17,949 nucleotides of DNA from Deltaproteobacteria bacterium. GTDB lineage: Bacteria; Desulfobacterota; Desulfobulbia; Desulfobulbales; Desulfobulbaceae. A program made the translations under genes and the position numbers. The notes under the pieces are model-generated. The model was not told where the DNA came from. It did no database searches and was given only the letters and a program-made list of their open reading frames with translations. The DNA lies in contig JAADIK010000056.1 of assembly GCA_013151365.1 (NCBI GenBank), positions 1 through 17,949 of the forward strand, written 5' to 3'. Positions 7,783 through 14,244 of this stretch are shown one piece after another. The stretch's first letter is position 1; each line of letters opens with the position of its first letter.

Positions 7783-10700
7783 TTACATCTTGCTGATTAT
7801 CTCTTTGAGTTCCGCCAGCAGGACGTTCTCTTCCAGCAGGCCCCGGTTCAGGATCGCCTGGATGCCGCCGTTTAGTTTCATAATCTGTTCGCCGCTCAAA
7901 TCCTTCTCGGTGATAAGGATAAAGGGGATATTTTTTGTTTTTTCTTCCGCCTTGACATGTTTGACGAGATCGAGTCCGGACCCGGAATCAGGCATGATCA
8001 GGTTGACTATAATAAGGTCCGGTTTCGTCCGGTTCAGGGCGTCCTGAGCTTCCCGGCTGTTCGCCGCGGCCGTCAGTTCCACGTCGGCCTCTCTCAGGAA
8101 GCCGGCCATGAGTTCCCTGGTCGCCGGATCAGGGTCAACGATGAGTACCTTCTTGATCCGGGTCAGCTTCTCCAGGTTTTTCAATTTATTCAGCAAGACC
8201 TTTTTATTGATCGGTTTGACGATGTATTCCGCGGCCCCCAGGCTGAAGCCCCTGTTCTTGTCGTCGACGATCGACAGGATGATGACCGGGATATCCTGGG
8301 TCTCCGGGTTGCTTTTCAGCTCCTGCAGGACCTGCCAGCCGTCCTTGCCCGGCATCATGATATCCAGGGTAATGGCGGCTGGCCGTACTTCAAGGGCTTT
8401 GTCGACCGCATTTTCGCTGTCCACCAGGCCGATAACGTTGTAGGCGGTGCCGATATTTTTCCGTATCAGCTCGATGACCTCGGGGTTGTCGTCAATGACC
8501 AGTATTGTTTTGCGGGCCGTTTCGCTGCCGGCCGGATTCGCCGCCTGGACCTCCTGGTCCCCGTTGCCGTTGTCCCCGGCCGGCTTGTTGTTTTTGCTGA
8601 GTACCAGCTTTTCAAGCACTTCGCAGGCCTTGCAGAATTCCACTTTTTCAGGGTACTTGGCCACCTGGATTCCTTTGCAGTGCGTGCCGGCGATAAGCCA
8701 GCAACGGTGTTCCTTGCTGCCGTAAGCCGGGCAGCTGGTCTGGCCGCAGTGGGTATATTCCCAGCACCTGATGACCTTGCCGCCGTAGGTCGGTTCCTTG
8801 AGAAAGGTCTCGGCCGGCTTATTGAAATATTCGGCGAATTTTTTCGCCATGATCGGTTCAAGCACCGGCTCTGACGGTTTGTCAAACACCTTTTTCTGGG
8901 CAGGCAGGGTGAAGATCAGCCTGGTGCCCTTGCCGAATTCGCTTTCCGCCCAGATGACACCTTTGTGCAGGACAACCAGGCCCCGGGCAATACTGAGACC
9001 AAGGCCGGTACCCTCGTACTGGCGGATGGTGGAGACGTCGATCTGGCTGAATTTGTCGAAGAGCTTGCCCATGTCGTCTTTCTTGATGCCGATGCCGGTG
9101 TCTTCCACGCAGACTTCAACGAAAAGCGGCTTCTCGCCCGGCTGGATGCCGATGCTCGAAGGGCGGGCATGGATGGTGATTCCGCCCCGTTCGGTGAACT
9201 TGACGGCATTGGACAGGAGATTGTTCAGGATCTGCCTGGTCTTGTCATCGTCGATAAAGACCGGCGGCAGGTCAGGGGCGAAATCAAAGTCGATCGTCAG
9301 GTTTTTTTCCTCAAGGGCGGGCTTGAAAGTGGAGGCGGTCGTTTCAATGAGCTCCTTGATGTCCGTTTCCTCGGGAACGAGTTCGACCTTGCCGGATTCA
9401 ATTTTCGACATATCGAGAATGTCATTGATGAGTTGCAGGAGGTGCTTGGCGTTGTTGGCCACCTTCTGCAGACTCTTTTCCTGCTCCTCGTTGATTTCGC
9501 CGTCCACCCGGTCGAGGAGGAGGGCGGTATAGCCGATGATGGAATTCATCGGGGTTCGCAGTTCGTGGGACATGTTGGCCAGGAAGGATGACTTGAGCCG
9601 GTCAAGCTCCCGCAGCTCGCGGTTGGCCTGCTCCAGAAGGAGAGTGCGGTCCCTGAGCATCATGGTGCGCCGGGCGACCTCATGTTCCAGTTCCCGGCTG
9701 AAAGAGGATATCTTGTTATAGAGCTTTTCCAGGTTGTCGAGCATCTGGTTGGTATGGGCGGCGATTTTGTCCATAACGCATTTGTCATTGTCGCATTCTT
9801 CGCCGGACAAGGCCGCCCGGACCTTCAGGTTGCCCTCGGAAGCCTGGGCCAGGACTTCTAAAAGATTCTCCGCCCTTAGTTCGAGGTATTGGCGCTGTTC
9901 TTCCTCGCGCTTGGCCATCTGCTTGATATACTGCAGCCTCTCGACCTCGATAACATCGGAGATGTCCTTGAACACCTCCACCGCGCCGACAATTCGGCCA
10001 TGGGCGTCTTTCAGGGCGCTGGCGCTGGTCATGATGGGGATTTTCTTCCCTGTTTTGCTGACGATGGTTGTCCTGATGCCCTTGACGGGGAGCCCTTCCG
10101 TGAAGGTCCTTTGCACGGGGCAGTTGGTCTTGTCGCAGATGTCGCTGTGGAGAATTTCGCGGCAGGTGAGTTTGCCTTCTGTCTCCTCCCTGCTGTAGCC
10201 GGTGGTCAGGGCGCATGCCTCGTTCATGTAGGTCACGACCATGTCGAGGTCGACCATGAACAGGGGGTCGGCGATGACTTTTTTCAGGCTGCGGGCCACC
10301 TCGATCTGTTCCTTGATGCTGGTGACCATGGAGTTGAAGGACTCGCCGAGGACGCCGATGGAATCTTCGCTCCGGACCGGCACGGACACGGTAAGGTCCC
10401 CCCGGGCCAGTTGTTCCGCCTTGGCGGCCAGTTCGCTGACGGGCCTGGTGACCAGCTTGGTCAGCAGGAAATAGATCAGCGCGATGATGACCCCGATGCC
10501 GAGGACGCTGATGGCGATGGTTGTGTTGCGCAGCGAGGCTATGGCCGCATAGGTGGCATCGGTGGAGCGCTTGGTCAGCAGGCTGCCCAGCACTTTCCTG
10601 GTGGCGCCGTGGCAGTGATGGCATTCCTTTTCATTGAGAATACGATGGATGGTAATCAGGTATTTTTTGCCGTTTTGTTCCTCTTCAAATGATACCTGGT

Positions 10701-11106
10701 GGCCGGGGGCGTCGTTGTGCAGGAGTTTCCCGAGGGCCGCCAGGGCCTGCGGGCTGTGGACGAACCGGGAGACGGAGGTGTTGATTCTCTTCGTATCGGT
10801 GGCAAAGACAATCCGCTGGTCGAAATCGCAGATCACGATTTCCGTACCGTGCAACTGGTTCCTGATGTCGAAAAACTGTTTTTCAATCGAGGCGCTGTCG
10901 CCGACCGACATGGGATGCTTGATCCCGGCATAGGCCAGGGATTTCATCTCCTGGCCGAATTCGGTCATCCTCGCCCGGATCTGTTCCCGCTGGTTTTTAA
11001 CGCTGATGCCGATGATCGCACCCATAACCAGGGCCACGCTGATGGTGAGGACGATCAGGATCTTCAGGGCCAGCCGTTTCCTGATGGGATCGAGGACGCT
11101 GAACAT
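7783..11106 (-). CDS. Membrane hybrid histidine kinase with periplasmic CxxCH heme motif
   Basis: A 1107-residue inner-membrane sensor. The order is: transmembrane helix (about 14-36); periplasmic domain (37-193) with CHHCH at 162-166, a covalent heme c site; second helix (195-216); HAMP (217-270); PAS (about 273-388) with Cys315, Cys324 and Cys329; a coiled coil; HisKA with His514 (SHELRTP); ATPase domain (Asn633, DTGIG 669-673, GTGLGL 699-704); a Cys-rich module at 781-828 (CW 781-782, CW 802-803 and further Cys); receiver 1 (Asp915, Lys964); and receiver 2. Receiver 2 has Asn1035 where the phospho-Asp should be, so it is likely non-phosphorylatable. The ATG lies one base after the stop of the cytochrome gene, so the two are translationally coupled. 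Redox sensing is inferred from the heme motif and this partner. Confidence 0.93.
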   Translation of the reverse strand: MFSVLDPIRKRLALKILIVLTISVALVMGAIIGISVKNQREQIRARMTEFGQEMKSLAYAGIKHPMSVGDSASIEKQFFDIRNQLHGTEIVICDFDQRIVFATDTKRINTSVSRFVHSPQALAALGKLLHNDAPGHQVSFEEEQNGKKYLITIHRILNEKECHHCHGATRKVLGSLLTKRSTDATYAAIASLRNTTIAISVLGIGVIIALIYFLLTKLVTRPVSELAAKAEQLARGDLTVSVPVRSEDSIGVLGESFNSMVTSIKEQIEVARSLKKVIADPLFMVDLDMVVTYMNEACALTTGYSREETEGKLTCREILHSDICDKTNCPVQRTFTEGLPVKGIRTTIVSKTGKKIPIMTSASALKDAHGRIVGAVEVFKDISDVIEVERLQYIKQMAKREEEQRQYLELRAENLLEVLAQASEGNLKVRAALSGEECDNDKCVMDKIAAHTNQMLDNLEKLYNKISSFSRELEHEVARRTMMLRDRTLLLEQANRELRELDRLKSSFLANMSHELRTPMNSIIGYTALLLDRVDGEINEEQEKSLQKVANNAKHLLQLINDILDMSKIESGKVELVPEETDIKELIETTASTFKPALEEKNLTIDFDFAPDLPPVFIDDDKTRQILNNLLSNAVKFTERGGITIHARPSSIGIQPGEKPLFVEVCVEDTGIGIKKDDMGKLFDKFSQIDVSTIRQYEGTGLGLSIARGLVVLHKGVIWAESEFGKGTRLIFTLPAQKKVFDKPSEPVLEPIMAKKFAEYFNKPAETFLKEPTYGGKVIRCWEYTHCGQTSCPAYGSKEHRCWLIAGTHCKGIQVAKYPEKVEFCKACEVLEKLVLSKNNKPAGDNGNGDQEVQAANPAGSETARKTILVIDDNPEVIELIRKNIGTAYNVIGLVDSENAVDKALEVRPAAITLDIMMPGKDGWQVLQELKSNPETQDIPVIILSIVDDKNRGFSLGAAEYIVKPINKKVLLNKLKNLEKLTRIKKVLIVDPDPATRELMAGFLREADVELTAAANSREAQDALNRTKPDLIIVNLIMPDSGSGLDLVKHVKAEEKTKNIPFILITEKDLSGEQIMKLNGGIQAILNRGLLEENVLLAELKEIISKM

Positions 11107-11107
11107 G

Positions 11108-11614
11108 TCAATGGCCCCCGCCGTGAATAAGCGGTGTGTACCTGAAGGCCTTGATCCGGGCCGAGATATGGCAGACGTCGCAATCTTTCCTGGTCAGGTG
11201 ACTTTTGATGGCGGCGGGATCCCGGGTCCTGGCGTGGATCGAGCCCGGCCCGTGACAGACCTCGCAGCCGTCGTTTTTCAGCCCGGGAGTCTTTTCGACG
11301 CTGACAAAGCCGCCGGGCTTGCCGTAACCCGTGGTATGACAGCCGTAGCACTTTTTCAGATCATTTTTGCTCAGACCCTTCTTTAGTCGTTCAATAGCCT
11401 GGTATGATTTGCTTTTTTGGGCATACTTGGTAAAACTGGCATATTCTTTTTTGTGGCAGGGCTGGCAGGCCTTGGAGCCGATATATCTTGCTACCTGCCC
11501 CTTGCTGCCGGCGAATGACGGAGTAGAAATCAGGAGCGCAAGGCAGAAGAACGCAGCGGTTAGAGCGAGAAAGAGGCCGTGGTGTCTGAGAGTCAACATC
11601 AACCCGCCGGTCAT
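11108..11614 (-). CDS. Exported tetraheme cytochrome c (c554-like)
   Basis: A 168-residue protein with a Sec signal peptide (hydrophobic core about residues 13-30, cleavage near TPSFA|GS at 35). Four CxxCH heme c sites start at Cys50 (CQPCH), Cys89 (CYGCH), Cys117 (CEVCH) and Cys145 (CDVCH). The pattern YIGSKACQPCHKKEYASF...CHTTGYG.PGGF...CEVCHGPGS.H resembles the cytochrome c554 family of multiheme electron carriers. ATG 11614 is taken as the start, with an ATG at 11599 also compatible with the signal peptide. An upstream extension of the open frame to 11947 covers the riboswitch region and has no signal peptide at its start, so it was not used. It is the first gene of the minus-strand operon, coupled to the heme-motif kinase, and is a candidate periplasmic electron donor or redox reporter for it. 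Confidence 0.88.
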   Translation of the reverse strand: MTGGLMLTLRHHGLFLALTAAFFCLALLISTPSFAGSKGQVARYIGSKACQPCHKKEYASFTKYAQKSKSYQAIERLKKGLSKNDLKKCYGCHTTGYGKPGGFVSVEKTPGLKNDGCEVCHGPGSIHARTRDPAAIKSHLTRKDCDVCHISARIKAFRYTPLIHGGGH

Positions 11615-11810
11615 AGTCGTACCTGCTGGAAAAGATGACGGAAAAAGAGTGCCGGCAACGGGAATGCCGGTTGCCGAACACTGAAAGTTCCCTTTGCTTA
11701 ATTTATACCTGCTCCCGGCAGGTCTGTCAATTTTACAAGCCCGGTGTGACTCGGATTTTTGGAGATAAAAACAAAGAAATTGACTTGATTTCCGTTTTAT
11801 TGTACTCAGC

Positions 11811-11824
11811 AAAGTATTATACTT
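11811..11824. promoter_or_regulatory. Candidate symmetric divergent promoter (-10 region)
   Basis: AAGTAT-T-ATACTT (11812-11824) is a 13-bp palindrome. On the minus strand it contains a perfect TATAAT (11821 to 11816), and on the plus strand TATTAT/TATACT. It lies between the divergent cytochrome/kinase operon and the cobalamin riboswitch, whose first helix begins about 20 bases downstream. Neither strand has a good -35 at 17 bases. TTGACT at 11780-11785 with TACTCA at 11803-11808 is an alternative plus-strand promoter with a poor -10. Confidence 0.45.
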
Positions 11825-11840
11825 AACAAACTTACAGAGT

Positions 11841-12020
11841 TTTTCAGGTTCCGCCGAGACGGATGAAAAGGGAACCCCGTGCGAATCGGGGACGGGCCCG
11901 CCGCTGTAATCCCTCTTTCTTCGGGGAAGAAAAGACCCTGTCGGCATGGAGTGCCACTGTTGCGCCGAGGCGCAACGGGAAGGCCGCCGTCAGGGTGGGA
12001 AAGTCAGAAGACCTGCCTGA
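11841..12020 (+). ncRNA. Cobalamin (adenosylcobalamin-type) riboswitch
   Basis: Several conserved blocks of the cobalamin aptamer occur in order: CAGGTTCC at 11845-11852; GATGAAAAGGGAACCCCGTGC (split across 11862-11882); CGAATCGGGGACGGGCCCGC; CCGCTGTAA at 11901-11909; GCCACTG, the B12-box core, at 11953-11959; GGGAAGGC; and the closing AGTCAGAAGACCTGCCTG at 12002-12019. CAGGT (11845-11849) pairs with ACCTG (12011-12015) to close the structure. It is followed by a strong intrinsic terminator (12087-12121) and exbB, so bound cobalamin should favour early termination and lower exbBD-tonB expression. The match to the family is clear by eye; the class and exact ends are approximate. Confidence 0.93.
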
Positions 12021-12086
12021 AAAAATTATAGCAGAGCTCCGTGGATCAGGGACTGCTGACGACGAATCTGCGGGAAAATCAGGGAC

Positions 12087-12121
12087 CCCGGATCGATTAT
12101 TATCGATCCGGGTTTTTTTTT
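12087..12121 (+). terminator. Intrinsic terminator of the cobalamin riboswitch
   Basis: CCCGGATCGAT (12087-12097) pairs perfectly with ATCGATCCGGG (12102-12112) across a TATT loop and is followed by nine T (12113-12121). It sits 27 bases before the exbB start codon, so it works as the regulated expression platform of the riboswitch. The 12021-12086 stretch between aptamer and terminator (with AGCAG/CTGCT arms at about 12031 and 12053) may hold the antiterminator. Confidence 0.93.
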
Positions 12122-12147
12122 ATTTCCGCTAAACGGACAATTTCATC

Positions 12148-12786
12148 ATGCGAATCTGGGAAGTATTTCAGAGCGGCGGCCCGGTGATGTGGCCGCTGCT
12201 GGCCTGTTCTTTTCTCGCCCTGGTTGTCATCCTGGAGCGGACCATGTTCTGGCTGGGCGCCTTTTGGCGGCGCAGCCGCGATTTACCCGGCGAGATCCTC
12301 GGGCTGGCCGCCCAGGGACAGTGGGAACGGATCAGGCAGCGGACGGAGGGCAGCCGTAATCATGTGGTCCGGGTGCTGGTCTCCGGCATCCTGCACCGTA
12401 ATTTTGACATGGGCAAGGCCATGGAGGCCGAAGCCGAGCAGCAGATCAGGGAGATGCAGCGGTTTATGGGGGTGCTCGACACCATGATCACCGTGTCGCC
12501 GCTGCTCGGCATTTTCGGGACGGTCCTCGGCATCATCACCTCGTTCAAGGTCCTGGGGATGTCCGGCCTGCAAGACCCCAGGGCGGTGACCGGCGGCATA
12601 GCCCAGGCGCTGATCACGACGGCGGCCGGGCTCGGCATCGCCATTACCTCGGTCTTTCCCTACAATTATTTCAACAGCCGTATCGACCATGCCTGTCATG
12701 AGATGGAAAAGTACGCCACCGGCCTTGAGCTGGCCTGTGAGCGCGCAGTCGCCGAAAACGGCAAAACAGGGCGGGACGCGGCATGA
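12148..12786 (+). CDS. exbB: ExbB/TolQ-type proton channel subunit
   Basis: Inner-membrane protein of 212 residues in the MotA/TolQ/ExbB family. With ExbD it uses proton motive force to drive TonB. An N-terminal helix (about 13-30, ending in the conserved ERTMFW segment) is followed by a cytoplasmic domain. Two further helices carry the family signatures SPLLGIFGTVLGII at 117-130 and GGIAQALITTAAGLGIAI at 149-166. It is the first gene after the cobalamin riboswitch terminator and overlaps exbD by four bases (ATGA). The tonB gene two places downstream favours ExbB over TolQ. Its transport cargo is probably corrinoid because of the riboswitch, although no receptor gene is in view. Confidence 0.93.
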   Translation: MRIWEVFQSGGPVMWPLLACSFLALVVILERTMFWLGAFWRRSRDLPGEILGLAAQGQWERIRQRTEGSRNHVVRVLVSGILHRNFDMGKAMEAEAEQQIREMQRFMGVLDTMITVSPLLGIFGTVLGIITSFKVLGMSGLQDPRAVTGGIAQALITTAAGLGIAITSVFPYNYFNSRIDHACHEMEKYATGLELACERAVAENGKTGRDAA

Positions 12787-13202
12787 AAATCGGCAAGCGC
12801 GTCATAACCAGGCCGGTGCGTATCGAGATGGTGCCGCTTATTGATATCGTTTTTCTCCTGCTGGTTTTCTTTATCTACGCCATGCTGTCCATGGCGGTGC
12901 AGCGGGGAATGGATGTGGACCTGCCGGTTTCGAGCCGCACCGTCCGGGCTCCGGAATCGTCTTTGTCCGTATCGGTAGTGGATCAGGGGGGCAGGGCGGT
13001 CGTGTACCTGAACAAGGAAAAAATGACGCTGGCCGGGCTGGAAACCAGGCTGCGGCAGGAGGCCGGCAAGGGTTCAACCAAACCGGCGGTCTTGATTTTT
13101 GTCGACAAGACGGTTTCCTACCAGCAACTCTATCGGGTGCTTGACCGGATCAACGCTGCCGGCATCTCCGCCCTGTCCCTGCAGGCAGAGCGGAAGAGGT
13201 AA
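12783..13202 (+). CDS. exbD: ExbD/TolR-type subunit
   Basis: A 139-residue inner-membrane protein with one N-terminal helix (about 17-38) and a periplasmic domain. The helix carries Asp21 in PLIDIVFLLLVFF, the protonatable residue conserved in ExbD/TolR and needed for coupling proton flow to TonB motion. The C-terminal region (VLIFVDKTVSYQQLYRVLDRINAAG) matches the family's periplasmic fold. The start overlaps the exbB stop as ATGA, so the two are translationally coupled. tonB follows after 3 bases. Confidence 0.94.
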   Translation: MKIGKRVITRPVRIEMVPLIDIVFLLLVFFIYAMLSMAVQRGMDVDLPVSSRTVRAPESSLSVSVVDQGGRAVVYLNKEKMTLAGLETRLRQEAGKGSTKPAVLIFVDKTVSYQQLYRVLDRINAAGISALSLQAERKR

Positions 13203-13205
13203 GCC

Positions 13206-13934
13206 GTGCAGCGGTTGCTCACGGCCCTGGTGCTGGCCCTGGCCTGCCATGTCCTGTTTTTGCGCATGCGGCTGCCGTCCGGGCCGGATTCTCCGCCGCG
13301 GATACCGGCGGTGCGGGAGGTGACCGTAAGCCTTGTCCGGGCCGCGCCGGAACAGGAGACCGGGCCTGCCGCGGTCAAGGTCCCGGCCCCGGCGGTGATA
13401 AAAAAACCGGAGAAGCCGGTGAAGCCGCCGCCGGTGAAACCTCCCGAACCGGTGAAGCCGCTACGGCCGAAGGCGGTTGATAAACGAAAAAAAGTGATTC
13501 CGGAACCGGTCAAAAAAGAGATTGCGCCAAGGTCTGCCGAAGCGAGACCGTTGCGCCGGCAGGAAAAACAAAAGACGGCGGCGCACAAGTCCATTCCGGG
13601 GACCGGGGTGGCCGCCGACATCGCGGCGCAGAAGTCGGCGGCCGGCGTTATCCGCCTGGCCGAACCCGCCTATGATTTGAATCCGGCGCCTGAATATCCC
13701 CGCCTGGCCCGCCGCCGGGGCTGGCAGGGAACGGTGCTCCTGGCCGTCGAGGTGAAAAAAGACGGTACGGTGGGAGCCGTGTCCGTCCGGACCGGCAGCA
13801 CCTATCCCATTCTGGACGAGGCTGCCCTGGAAGCGGTAAAAAAATGGCGTTTTACGCCGGGAACCAAGGACGGCCTGCCGATAGCGATGGAGGTCCTGGT
13901 GCCGGTACATTTTGTTTTGCGGAGAGCGCCGTGA
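13206..13934 (+). CDS. tonB: TonB energy-transducing protein
   Basis: A 242-residue periplasm-spanning protein that transmits ExbB/ExbD energy to outer-membrane receptors. An N-terminal membrane anchor (about 3-19) precedes a Pro/Lys-rich rigid linker (about 56-105, rich in KPP, PVKP and EPV units). The C-terminal TonB domain (about 155-240) has EYPRLARRRGWQGTV, the VKKDG turn, LDEAALEAVKKWRFTP and VPVHF. The start is GTG 13206 with GAAGAGG just upstream; no better ATG exists near the membrane anchor. It is the last gene of the riboswitch-controlled set. No TonB-dependent receptor such as btuB follows in this window. Confidence 0.93.
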   Translation: MQRLLTALVLALACHVLFLRMRLPSGPDSPPRIPAVREVTVSLVRAAPEQETGPAAVKVPAPAVIKKPEKPVKPPPVKPPEPVKPLRPKAVDKRKKVIPEPVKKEIAPRSAEARPLRRQEKQKTAAHKSIPGTGVAADIAAQKSAAGVIRLAEPAYDLNPAPEYPRLARRRGWQGTVLLAVEVKKDGTVGAVSVRTGSTYPILDEAALEAVKKWRFTPGTKDGLPIAMEVLVPVHFVLRRAP

Positions 13935-14244
13935 AAAACTGATCACTGCCGGCCTCGTCCTGTTTTTTTCTCGTTTTTTCGCTCACGTCCCCGGCCGCGG
14001 TCCGGCTGATCCTCGTTGCCGGCAATGATCATTCCCTTTGCAAACCCTGTTAGAGACACCTGTTGATTGATCTGGATTTTATTGAATCTTTTCAAGGCTG
14101 CGACAATTTGCCACATGTGCAAAGATCTACAACGTGGTAATATTATATAAATGTTTCCCTTGTCCAGGGAGGGACGGTCGAGGTCTTGCCGGTTTCTTTG
14201 GCTGAGGAAAAAGGGCAACAAAGAAAACATCATCAGGAGGAGCA
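13935..14244. other. 310-bp gene-free interval between tonB and the cytochrome operon
   Basis: No credible gene was found here. The interval holds the 92-bp inverted repeat at 13940-14031, two T-rich tracts inside it, the near-palindrome TTTGCCACATGTGCAAA at 14107-14123 (a 16-bp perfect palindrome but for one extra C), and the AT-rich TAATATTATATAA near 14138-14150. The last could be a -10 region for the cytochrome operon, but no matching -35 was found at standard spacing. The near-palindrome just upstream could be an operator. Confidence 0.4.
13940..14031. repeat. 92-bp inverted repeat after tonB
   Basis: Arms 13940-13953 (TGATCACTGCCGGC) and 14018-14031 (GCCGGCAATGATCA) match at 13 of 14 positions, separated by 64 bases that include a T7 run, a T6 run and a GC-rich CCGGCCGCGG core. 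It starts six bases after the tonB stop. It could be a 3' RNA structure protecting or ending the tonB transcript, or a palindromic repeat element. It lacks the T-run after the stem expected of a classic terminator. Confidence 0.5.

Noticed and set aside
7957..8874. Plus-strand open frame of 305 codons
   Set aside because: Antisense of the large histidine kinase, whose domains are continuous and recognisable on the minus strand.
11615..11947. N-terminal extension of the tetraheme cytochrome frame
   Set aside because: It would put over 100 residues before the signal peptide and read through the riboswitch and promoter region in antisense.
11863..12132. Plus-strand open frame over the riboswitch
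   Set aside because: It lies in the conserved cobalamin aptamer and terminator and has no ribosome binding site or domain.
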